DNA from: JAIBBG01 sp043748015 | Lineage (GTDB): Bacteria > Bacteroidota > Bacteroidia > Flavobacteriales_D > Sanyastnellaceae | Length of the DNA stretch: 7,133 nt | Assembly: GCA_043748015.1 (NCBI GenBank) | Contig: JAYTOA010000187.1 | Coordinates: 1 to 7,133 of the forward strand | Direction: 5' to 3' | Shown here: piece after piece, positions 1 through 7,080 of the stretch | Layout of the letters: each line of letters starts with the position of its first letter | Numbering within the stretch: position 1 is the first letter of the stretch | Position numbers and translations under genes: made by a program | The notes under the pieces: generated by a model | Told to the model about the DNA's origin: nothing | Seen by the model: the letters and a program-made list of their open reading frames with translations, nothing else | Database searches by the model: none

Positions 1-2
1 AC

Positions 3-359
3 TATGGCGGATTGCAATTTTCAATTCGCAAGAGCGTCAAAGGCAATCATGAGGTTGCTTTGGGTTATGGACTGGATTATTTACTTGGAGCAAATAACAG
101 AATTGCAGAAACCACTCAATCAAGTTTTGAGAATAAAGAATTGGGAACAACAAAAGCCAATGGATTCACTGAAGGATTTTCTTCAATAAACCATTCTTTA
201 TCTTTTGGATATCAATATTGGTTGGGTAAGAATAAAGCTATGGGCTTTACCTATCACTTTGGTCTAACAGATATCACCGGAAATAAATTTTTCACACAGA
301 ATATAAAGGACAGGAATTCGATGTTGACGGTTTACTTCAGAATGAATTTAACGAGATGA
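3..359 (+). CDS. C-terminal part of a probable outer-membrane beta-barrel protein (5' end outside window)
   Basis: The frame is open from the first complete codon at position 3 to a TGA at 357-359, giving 118 visible residues, so the true start lies upstream of the window. The sequence alternates hydrophobic and polar residues in strand-like runs ending in turns: LQFSIRKSV, HEVALGYGLDYLLG, HSLSFGYQYWLG, AMGFTYHFGLTDI and finally SMLTVYFRMNL just before the C-terminus. Aromatic-rich amphipathic strands with a last strand at the very end are typical of outer-membrane beta-barrels, and the repeated 'GY.YWLG' style is common in Bacteroidota barrel proteins. I recognise no specific family, ligand or catalytic motif, so the function (channel, receptor or structural) is unknown. 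The stop overlaps the next gene's start (ATGA, 356-359), which suggests a shared mRNA with translational coupling to the lipoprotein gene. An internal TTG at 12 is not a believable start because the frame is already open before it. Confidence 0.7.
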   Translation, partial: YGGLQFSIRKSVKGNHEVALGYGLDYLLGANNRIAETTQSSFENKELGTTKANGFTEGFSSINHSLSFGYQYWLGKNKAMGFTYHFGLTDITGNKFFTQNIKDRNSMLTVYFRMNLTR

Positions 360-1459
360 GGAAATTTGCTTTCTATATAATATTTGTATTCGTTGCGATT
401 TCTTCTTGTCGCAAGGAAATATATCCGCCTTCTACGGAAGGAATACCAATATTCAAAATGTCGGGAACTTTGGATGGGCAGCCATTCAATTTGAATGCAG
501 GCCAGAATGGCCTGTATCTTAATTCCAGTGTTGTTCAGAACAGTTTCGGAGTTTATGAATTGCGCAGTGATTTCAATCAATTGGGTTGTGTTGGCTGCCC
601 TCCGGTGATGAGCATATTGGTGAACGATAATGAAGTGATGGAATTCGGTACTCCATGTACGCCGGATGTTTTGACAGAGGGTAGTTTACCCTTAGCGGAA
701 CAGGACAATTCATCGAATTATTTGTCGCTAAATTTTAATACCCCTAATCAACCGGGCAATATTTTCAGCTGGAATTTCGGAGACGGTTCTCAAGATACCG
801 GACACGATCCACATCATGAATTTTCTGCTCCAGGAACATATAATGTAACCCTCAATATTTCTAATGGTCCGGGACTAAACGATGACGTAATCATTACGCA
901 ATCTGTCTTGGTTGGAGCCCCGACATATTTATCTGCGCCTTTTGAAATTCACAATTTGCAAGGTGATAATTGGGAGTTTGATTACCCAAATAATCTATCA
1001 CCCGGTCTTCAGATTACTTCATGGACCATCAATGGAGTTGAATATTTCGGCAATAATTTGAATTTCAACAGTGATGGTCAACTCAATGTTTGTCTGAATT
1101 TTTATAACTCCATTGCTAATGAAGCGGGTTCTTACTGTGTTGCGTTTGATGGCGATGAGTCTGGGCAGGTCAATGGTTTTTTAAATTATCAATGGGAGGC
1201 ACAGGATCTCAATATCGGTAAGTTGCAAATGATGTATCATAAAAATGGAGAGACCTACACTTCACTTACATCATTAAATCAAGGTATAGGTGCAGGTTTG
1301 CAAATTCTTTCAGTCGCGGATTATTCTGAACGAATCGATGGTCGAATCGCAAAGAAAGTACAAGTGGAGTTTAGTTTATGGATGGTGAATATCAGTAATC
1401 CAACCGATGTAATTCGGTTTGAAAATGTCAGCGCAATTCTGGGATTTGCGTATGAGTGA
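356..1459 (+). CDS. PKD-domain lipoprotein, outer-membrane associated
   Basis: This 367-residue protein begins with a lipoprotein signal: MRK, a hydrophobic core (FAFYIIFVFVA), then the lipobox ISSC with the lipidated cysteine at residue 18. After Cys18 come R-K-E, so there is no strong acidic surface-export signal, and whether it faces the periplasm or the outside is open. Residues about 136-186 form a PKD domain: SWNFGDGS at 138-145, then HEFSAPGTYNVTLNISN. Residues about 190-263 (TSWTINGVEYFG to GSYCV) look like a second, degenerate PKD-like beta-sandwich. Cysteines at 78, 81 and 101 lie in the region before the PKD domain. No catalytic motif is visible; PKD domains usually mediate protein or polysaccharide contacts, so a binding or scaffold role is inferred. 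The ATG at 356 is chosen because it gives the full signal peptide and overlaps the upstream stop by four bases. The probable partner is the beta-barrel encoded just upstream. The family is otherwise unrecognised. Confidence 0.85.
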   Translation: MRKFAFYIIFVFVAISSCRKEIYPPSTEGIPIFKMSGTLDGQPFNLNAGQNGLYLNSSVVQNSFGVYELRSDFNQLGCVGCPPVMSILVNDNEVMEFGTPCTPDVLTEGSLPLAEQDNSSNYLSLNFNTPNQPGNIFSWNFGDGSQDTGHDPHHEFSAPGTYNVTLNISNGPGLNDDVIITQSVLVGAPTYLSAPFEIHNLQGDNWEFDYPNNLSPGLQITSWTINGVEYFGNNLNFNSDGQLNVCLNFYNSIANEAGSYCVAFDGDESGQVNGFLNYQWEAQDLNIGKLQMMYHKNGETYTSLTSLNQGIGAGLQILSVADYSERIDGRIAKKVQVEFSLWMVNISNPTDVIRFENVSAILGFAYE

Positions 1460-1753
1460 TTGCTGAAAGATCTTTCCGATAGCAGGGAATTAGCAAAAGT
1501 TATTGCCAATGAATTGATGTCCGGTAGAACCTCCGGCACAAGTGTTTGTTTTGAAATTAATTAACCGAATAATGAATCGAAATAGTCGAGTTGAAAGTGT
1601 CGCTCCCGGCATTGCTAAAAAGCATAGCAGGGATTTATGTAATTCCCCGCAGCAGAATTCAACATGTAATTCAGTGGCTTCAGGCAGTTCGATAGCAAGC
1701 GATGTTAATTCTTTGGAGTTAGCAATTCACAATACGATTTAGCAGAACATAAA
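1460..1753. other. 294-base intergenic region without a convincing gene
   Basis: No open frame here looks like a complete gene. Directly after the TGA of the lipoprotein gene, 34 sense codons continue in the same frame (1460-1561, ending at TAA 1562-1564) and include VIANELMSG and SGTSV. A second open fragment in another frame (about 1573-1692) contains VELKVSLPALLKSIAG. A 66-codon frame at 1542-1742 would need a TTG start and has a low-complexity Ser/Asn-rich composition. A perfect 12-base palindrome, GAAAGATCTTTC, lies at 1465-1476, six bases past the lipoprotein stop, but no T-run follows, so I do not call it a terminator. I see no clear Bacteroidota promoter (TAnnTTTG at -7), although a promoter for the downstream gene pair would be expected here. 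The scattered fragments could be remnants of a decayed small gene or chance. Confidence 0.6.
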
Positions 1754-4417
1754 GTGCTCGGATTTAGAAAAAATATAGTATTGGGTGTGCTTATGATTTG
1801 TGCGTCGATGATGATGCAAGCTTCACACATCATCGGTGGGTCCATTCATTACGAATCCATCGGTAATGATCAATACGTTGTTTCATTAACATTGTATAGA
1901 GATTGCTCAAGCAATACCCAATATGACGATCCTGTATCCATTGGTTGTTTTGATCCAAACGGACTTTTGGTTGAGAATCTTGAAATTCCGCTTTCTCAAG
2001 CAATCGTGACAGACGTTCCCACAGAGAGTAATAGCGCTTGTTACATGGCGCCTCTTGGATTATGTGTACAAGAAGCTATTTATAGTGATACCGTTACACT
2101 GCCGTTGATTCCGGGTGGCTACACCTTGGCCTATCAACGATGTTGCAGAAATTTTTCTATCATCAATGTACCTACTGGAACTTCTGTTGGAATTACACTT
2201 ACTACACAAATACCGGGAAGTGAATTGGTGGCTATTAATAGCAATCCCGACTTTGCAACGCATCCTCCATTGATTATCTGTATGAATGCTCCCTTTGTTT
2301 TTGATCAACAAGGAACTGATTCTGATGGTGACGTGCTTGTATACGAATTGTGCACACCTCTCAATACGAATGTCAATGGGAGTTATATCAATCCACCTGG
2401 GGCCCCACCATATTATGGTTTGACATACAATGCCGGATATTCTGCGGATTATCCAATCGATGCAACTCCTGTTTTTGCCGTCGATGCGAACACAGGTGTA
2501 ATTTCTTGCACGCCGACAGCGCTTGGTCAATTTGTAGTTGGTGTTTGCATTCATGAATATCGCGATGGTGTTCTTATCGCGTCAACCAATCGCGATTTTC
2601 AATTGAACGTCACCAATTGTGAACCAACTTCATCTCCTGCCATTGCCGATCAGATTGATATATGCGGAGGACTCTCTGTGGATTTCATAAACAACTCAAT
2701 TGAGGAATTGACTTATCACTGGGATTTTGGCGATACGACACTGACAAGCGATACTTCAAATGTTTTTGAGCCTTCATACACTTATGCTAGTTTGGGCACA
2801 TATAACGTAACGCTTATTTTGAATCCGGGGCTACCATGTGCTGACACGACATATAGCACATACATTTCCACGCCGTCAATCGAAGCTGAGATTGTAGGTT
2901 ACAGTTATTCTTGCGAATTTGATCAGCTTCAATATGATTTTGATGGTGAAGGTGCAACGAATAGTAGTGCTGTTTATGATTGGACGTTTGGCCCATTGTC
3001 AGTGCCGTCTTCCGGCAATATTGAAGATCCGCAAAACGTATTTTTGGGACCCGGTTCCGCGAGTGTTCTGGTTACATTGGAATTGTCGCAGGAAGGTTGT
3101 GTGAAGACCGATACAATTACAGTAAATATTCCTGCAGAAGTAGTTTCAATGATTCAACCGCAATCGACTTTCTGTGATGGCTTCTCTTATCAATTTACTA
3201 ACCTATCGCAGAATGCCACATCGTACCAATGGGATTTTGGAGTGGCAGGAAACTCAGACATGACAGGAGTTATTAATCCTAGTTTTACGTATGCAGACAC
3301 AGGATATTATGAAGTCAGATTGGTGGCCATGGCTGCAAATGTTTGTCCTGATACTTCCACCACAGGCATGTTGATATATGGTTTGCTGAATCCATCTTTT
3401 GATGATCCTGCTGACCAATGTTTTGAAGGAAACACTTTTCAGTTTCTTGCGGATGGCGCAAGCACAAATCAAGCAGTTTACCAATGGGATTTCGGTGGCA
3501 ATGCGTTTCCACAAACATCCACTTCAATCAATCCGACCAACGTTCATTTTAATAATACCGGAACACATCAAATAACATTGACCATAACAGAAAATGATTG
3601 TGTTGAAACAGTCTCAAATGAGGTGGCAATTTTTTTGGATCCTGTTTTTTCAGCAATAGTAGACACCCTGAGTTCATGCGAAAACATAAACGCAATTTTT
3701 TATGGGACATCAACGTATGACTTTGCCGTAAATTATCAATGGAGCTTTGGCGATGGATTTAGTTCAAGTGCTGCCAGCCCAACGCATCAATACACCACGC
3801 CGGGTGTATATGATGTTACTGTTGTGATGTCTACGGATGAAGGATGTATCGCGTCTGATAGTATTCAATTCAACAACGTGATAACATTGTCACCTCCGCC
3901 AATCGCCGGATTTACATTTTCAAACAATCAATTGGATTTGTTGAATCCGAATACAGAGATCATTTCCACGGCTGTCAATTCCGTCTCATGTAGTTATTTT
4001 ATCAGTGACGGTGGAAGTGCTGATGCGTGCGATTTTAGCTACACATTTTCGGAAAGTGGAATCATTACGATTACGCAACAGGTGATCAGCGCAGAAGGAT
4101 GCGTAGCTGAAATTGCAGGTACTATTATCATCAATGGATTTGCTTTTTACGCTCCAAATTCATTTAGTCCAAATGAAGATGAGGTGAATGATGTTTGGTT
4201 GCCAAGTGTGATAGGCTCAACAAAATATTCATTGTCAATTTTCAATCGTTGGGGTGACAAAATATTTGAGACCAATGATTACAAAGTGCCATGGACAGGT
4301 GAAGTTCACGGTGGTGAATTCTACGCGCAGGATGGCGTGTACAATTATCTCGTGAAAGTGGATGATCTCCTTTCCATTCCTCATGAATTTAGTGGACACA
4401 TTGTTTTAATTAGATAA
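1754..4417 (+). CDS. Large secreted PKD-repeat protein with type B T9SS sorting (CHU_C) domain
   Basis: This 887-residue protein is probably exported through Sec and then T9SS to the cell surface or medium. A signal peptide (MLGFRKN, then a hydrophobic stretch to MMMQAS) ends near residue 24. Residues 24-289 form an N-terminal module common in Bacteroidota surface proteins: SHIIGG (24-29), LTLYRDC (Cys51), YQRCCRN (127-133), DSDGD (189-193) and VGVC..EYRDG (262-272). Five PKD repeats follow, with core tryptophans at 323, 410, 493, 578 and 663 (WDFGD, WTFG, WDFG, WDFG, WSFGDG). A sixth, degenerate unit is centred on SDGG near 752. Residues about 798-887 are the CHU_C/gliding-motility-associated C-terminal domain (FYAPNSFSPNEDEVND, FNRWGDKIFE, DGVYNYLVKV, ending HIVLIR), which is the type B T9SS signal. 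No catalytic motif is seen, so an adhesin or matrix role is inferred. The GTG at 1754 is the only start that gives a complete signal peptide; an in-frame TTG at 1781 and ATG at 1793 lose its basic start, and no other start lies between 1754 and the upstream stop at 1706. The CotH-type gene follows after 29 bases. Confidence 0.9.
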   Translation: MLGFRKNIVLGVLMICASMMMQASHIIGGSIHYESIGNDQYVVSLTLYRDCSSNTQYDDPVSIGCFDPNGLLVENLEIPLSQAIVTDVPTESNSACYMAPLGLCVQEAIYSDTVTLPLIPGGYTLAYQRCCRNFSIINVPTGTSVGITLTTQIPGSELVAINSNPDFATHPPLIICMNAPFVFDQQGTDSDGDVLVYELCTPLNTNVNGSYINPPGAPPYYGLTYNAGYSADYPIDATPVFAVDANTGVISCTPTALGQFVVGVCIHEYRDGVLIASTNRDFQLNVTNCEPTSSPAIADQIDICGGLSVDFINNSIEELTYHWDFGDTTLTSDTSNVFEPSYTYASLGTYNVTLILNPGLPCADTTYSTYISTPSIEAEIVGYSYSCEFDQLQYDFDGEGATNSSAVYDWTFGPLSVPSSGNIEDPQNVFLGPGSASVLVTLELSQEGCVKTDTITVNIPAEVVSMIQPQSTFCDGFSYQFTNLSQNATSYQWDFGVAGNSDMTGVINPSFTYADTGYYEVRLVAMAANVCPDTSTTGMLIYGLLNPSFDDPADQCFEGNTFQFLADGASTNQAVYQWDFGGNAFPQTSTSINPTNVHFNNTGTHQITLTITENDCVETVSNEVAIFLDPVFSAIVDTLSSCENINAIFYGTSTYDFAVNYQWSFGDGFSSSAASPTHQYTTPGVYDVTVVMSTDEGCIASDSIQFNNVITLSPPPIAGFTFSNNQLDLLNPNTEIISTAVNSVSCSYFISDGGSADACDFSYTFSESGIITITQQVISAEGCVAEIAGTIIINGFAFYAPNSFSPNEDEVNDVWLPSVIGSTKYSLSIFNRWGDKIFETNDYKVPWTGEVHGGEFYAQDGVYNYLVKVDDLLSIPHEFSGHIVLIR

Positions 4418-4446
4418 ACAAATACATAGATCAACATAACTCATAA

Positions 4447-6783
4447 ATGAAAGCAACAATCACAACTTTACTTTTTGCGACAGCAATTCAGTTTGCCATG
4501 GGTCAATCACTGCCACATCATTGGCTGGTTGATGAAGCCAATCATCGATTGCGCATTGGAGACAACGTGGAGACAGGCATTTTTAATGTCGATGTCATAG
4601 ATACTATTTACCTGCAATTCTCGAACTCTAGTTGGTTCAATACAATGGTGACCAATTTTAATGCGGGGACCGAACTCATGGCAACACTTACTTATCAAGG
4701 TGTTTCTTACGAGCAAGTGGGCGTTTCATTCAAAGGTCAGACTTCCTATAGCATGACAAATGGGGAGGAAAAAAAGAGTTTTAATATTCGCATGGACTCA
4801 GCAATTCCAGGTCAGGATCTCGATGGATATGATGTGTTGAATTTGAATAATTGTTTTGAAGACCCTTCGTTTTTGCGTGAGTTTATTTACCTTTATCTCA
4901 TACGCCATGAAATTCCTGCTGCAAGTGCTGCATTTGTTGAGCTTGTAGTAAACGATGTGCCGTGGGGTATTTATCCAATGGTTCAGCAACTGGATGGAAA
5001 ATTCATCAAAGAATGGTACACCAATTCGACAGGTTCAAGATGGCGAGCTGACGCTCCTGCAGGCTCCGGTGGTCCTGGTGGTCCGAGTTGGGGTGATGGA
5101 ACGGCAGCATTGAATTATCTCGGCGCTGCTGAATCCCTTTATCAATCGAAGTATACACTTAAGGGGTCAACACAAACAGCACCATGGACTGATCTTGTTC
5201 ATACATGTGATGTATTGAACAATACTAGCCCTGCCAACATGACGACCGCAATTCCTGATGTTTTGGACATCGACAGAACGTTATGGTTCCTTGCCTGTGA
5301 GAATGTATTTGGAGATGACGACAGTTACATTTATAAAGGAAAAATGGACTACTATCTTTTTTGGGATGAAGAAACGGGTAGAATGACACCGTTAGAATTT
5401 GATGGCAACAGTGTACTGATAAATCAATCGGCTAACTGGGGAGTATTTTATCATGCCGACAACGTCAATTTTCCACTGCTGAATAAATTGCTTGCAGTTC
5501 CGGAATACAGACAACGCTATCTGGCGCATTACCGCGCAATTATCAGCGATATAGTTGATCCGGCTTTAGCAACAGGACTGATTCAACAATTCGGAGATTT
5601 TATTGATTCACATGTTCAGGCAGACACAAAAAAACTTTATACCTACAATCAATTTGTAGCGGATGTAACCGCATTGAATACTAAACTGCAGACACGTCGA
5701 AATCTGGTGATGACAAACACAGAGTTGAATACTGCAGGTGCAAGTATTGGTAATGTGGTACTGCATACTTCAGCCGGCGAGTGGCAAACTCCTGTGACCA
5801 ATGAAGAAGTTGATGTGACAGCCTCTGTTGCAACACCTGATGGCTTAGATCATGTTGCGCTTTATTATTCAGATGCACTCATGGGCAATTTTTCAATGGT
5901 GATCATGTTGGACGATGGCATCCACAATGATGGTACTGCCGGTGATGGAATTTATGGCGGTACGATTCCGGGAATGCCTGTTGGCACTGTTGTTCGTTTT
6001 TATATTGAGGCGGTTGAGGCGAATGTTGCAAAGACAGCCAGTTACAATCCTATTGGCGCAGAGCATGATGTTTATTATTACAATGTTTTGAATGCATGGG
6101 CTGCGAATACAGATGTTGTCATCAATGAGGTGATGGCCAGAAATATCAATACTGCAGCAGATGAATTGAGCCAATATGAAGATTGGATAGAAATTTACAA
6201 TCGTGGTACATCAGCTGTTGATCTCACCAATTATTTTATTACTGATAACAGCTGGAATCCTTCAAAGTGGCAATTTCCGGATGCAACAGTTCTTAATCCG
6301 GATTCCTATCTTATACTGTGGGCGGATGAAGACAGTACTGATGGTGTATATCACACGAACTTCAAACTTTCTTCAACAGGAGAAACGATCACATTGATAA
6401 ACTCGCAAAGTGAAATTGCGGATCAAACTGTTTTTAGTGAGCAGCAATCGGATTTGGGATATGCCAGGATTCCGAATGGAACAGGAAATTTTGTTATTCA
6501 GTCTCCAACTTTTTCTGCCAATAATACTGTCACGATTGGTATTGTTGAATCCGATGAGCAAGGTTTGGTAAATGTTTTTCCAAATCCGGCGAATGATGTT
6601 TTACACATCAAATCGAAATGGAGAGTGCAATCCATTGCACTTTATGATATGCAAGGAAAATGTGTGATGACAGCTTCCAATCAGCAATCGTTGAATCTTA
6701 GTTCTATCAGTAGTGGATTGTACATGTTGCAATTGATTGACGAGAAAAATAATGTCACTGATTTTCGAATGGTAAAACAATAA
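4447..6783 (+). CDS. Secreted CotH-kinase-family protein with lamin-tail domain and type A T9SS sorting domain
   Basis: This 778-residue protein starts with a clean signal peptide (MKATITTLLFATAIQFAMG, likely cut before Gln20). Residues about 90-420 match the CotH kinase family, named after the Bacillus spore-coat protein kinase CotH. Key segments are VSFKGQTSY (93-101) with the basic pair Lys109-Lys110 in EEKKSFNIRMD; LNNCFEDPSFLRE (133-145); VELVVNDVPWGIYPMVQQLDG (164-184, family pattern 'LYLNGEYQGVYLL.EQVD'); a glycine-rich loop (206-213); and ENVFGDDDSYIYKG (285-298) leading to MTPLEFDGN (313-321), where Asp319 fits the conserved metal-binding Asp. Residues about 436-530 are an Ig-like segment with an Asp-rich loop (DDGIHNDGTAGDGIYGG, 489-505) that looks calcium-binding. 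Residues about 556-690 are a lamin-tail domain (VVINEVMARN, EDWIEIYNRG). Residues 708-778 are a type A T9SS sorting domain (VNVFPNPANDV, IALYDMQGK, SSGLYMLQL). Kinase activity and targets in Bacteroidota are not known. It is probably co-transcribed with the PKD protein 29 bases upstream, and a hairpin terminator follows. Confidence 0.92.
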   Translation: MKATITTLLFATAIQFAMGQSLPHHWLVDEANHRLRIGDNVETGIFNVDVIDTIYLQFSNSSWFNTMVTNFNAGTELMATLTYQGVSYEQVGVSFKGQTSYSMTNGEEKKSFNIRMDSAIPGQDLDGYDVLNLNNCFEDPSFLREFIYLYLIRHEIPAASAAFVELVVNDVPWGIYPMVQQLDGKFIKEWYTNSTGSRWRADAPAGSGGPGGPSWGDGTAALNYLGAAESLYQSKYTLKGSTQTAPWTDLVHTCDVLNNTSPANMTTAIPDVLDIDRTLWFLACENVFGDDDSYIYKGKMDYYLFWDEETGRMTPLEFDGNSVLINQSANWGVFYHADNVNFPLLNKLLAVPEYRQRYLAHYRAIISDIVDPALATGLIQQFGDFIDSHVQADTKKLYTYNQFVADVTALNTKLQTRRNLVMTNTELNTAGASIGNVVLHTSAGEWQTPVTNEEVDVTASVATPDGLDHVALYYSDALMGNFSMVIMLDDGIHNDGTAGDGIYGGTIPGMPVGTVVRFYIEAVEANVAKTASYNPIGAEHDVYYYNVLNAWAANTDVVINEVMARNINTAADELSQYEDWIEIYNRGTSAVDLTNYFITDNSWNPSKWQFPDATVLNPDSYLILWADEDSTDGVYHTNFKLSSTGETITLINSQSEIADQTVFSEQQSDLGYARIPNGTGNFVIQSPTFSANNTVTIGIVESDEQGLVNVFPNPANDVLHIKSKWRVQSIALYDMQGKCVMTASNQQSLNLSSISSGLYMLQLIDEKNNVTDFRMVKQ

Positions 6784-6814
6784 CATTCGCAGGGACAATT
6801 GTGGTTTTGGAAAT

Positions 6815-6849
6815 ACAAAGGTTACCGATTTGGTGACCTTTGTTGTTTT
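6815..6849 (+). terminator. Rho-independent terminator after the CotH-family gene
   Basis: A 12-base stem is formed by ACAAAGGTTACC (6815-6826) and GGTGACCTTTGT (6832-6843), with one T-G wobble and a 5-base loop (GATTT). It is followed by TGTTTT. It lies 31 bases past the stop at 6781-6783, on the right strand and at the right distance to end the PKD/CotH transcript. On the opposite strand the same hairpin is followed by a weaker T-run, so it could slow antisense transcription too. Confidence 0.85.
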
Positions 6850-7007
6850 CTGGAATGATTGCAGACAAAGTTCAAAAATCTAAATCAATCGGTGGGAAAT
6901 TTCGATTCTTGTTGATGCGAATAATGTGATTTGTTCGTTTCTGAGATTAGAGTGGCTCGTTCGCGTTTCTATAGGATAGTTCCTAATTGGGGTAACTGTC
7001 AATGACG

Positions 7008-7039
7008 AATTTTATTTACAAGAGAGCATAAATAAAATT
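7008..7039. repeat. Perfect 11-base inverted repeat, 10-base loop
   Basis: AATTTTATTTA (7008-7018) and TAAATAAAATT (7029-7039) are exact reverse complements around the loop CAAGAGAGCA. The stem is entirely A/T, so as RNA it would be weak. It could be a protein-binding site or a weak terminator rather than a strong RNA fold. It is the first of three inverted repeats clustered at the end of the window. Confidence 0.6.
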
Positions 7040-7052
7040 GATTCTTTCGGAG

Positions 7053-7067
7053 TTTACAAGTTGTAAA
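7053..7067. promoter_or_regulatory. 15-base palindrome TTTACAAGTTGTAAA, possible operator
   Basis: TTTACAA (7053-7059) and TTGTAAA (7061-7067) are perfect reverse complements around a central G at 7060. A compact, near-contiguous palindrome of this kind is typical of a binding site for a dimeric transcription factor and too short in its loop to be a good RNA hairpin. The TACA/TGTA arms recall CopY/BlaI-type boxes, but the 3-base gap differs from their usual 2, so no regulator is assigned. It lies 43 bases before the possible start at 7111. Confidence 0.4.
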
Positions 7068-7080
7068 TAGGTTACGATCG

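Noticed and set aside
1321..1539. 72-codon - strand frame
   Set aside because: It runs antisense over the well-supported end of the lipoprotein gene and shows no recognisable protein features.
1457..1561. TGA at 1457 read through (selenocysteine or programmed readthrough)
   Set aside because: The protein looks complete at FAYE, no selenocysteine-type stem follows directly, and a 34-codon extension can arise by chance.
1542..1742. 66-codon + strand frame
   Set aside because: It needs a TTG start, has a Ser/Asn-rich composition with no domain or hydrophobic pattern, and lies in a gap where other frames are equally open.
2060..2554. 164-codon - strand frame
   Set aside because: It lies wholly antisense to the N-terminal module of the PKD protein; its Arg/Cys/Ile-rich composition is typical of a shadow frame.
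3225..3500. DNA-level direct repeats encoding YQWDFG
   Set aside because: The shared bases (around 3224-3240 and 3479-3495) are explained by conserved PKD core residues and do not extend beyond them, so this is not a recent duplication or mobile repeat.
5893..6174. 93-codon - strand frame
   Set aside because: It is antisense to the Ig-like and lamin-tail parts of the CotH protein and has no protein-like features.
7053..7067. CopY/BlaI operator
   Set aside because: The arms TACA and TGTA match, but the gap is three bases and not two, and no matching regulator gene is visible.
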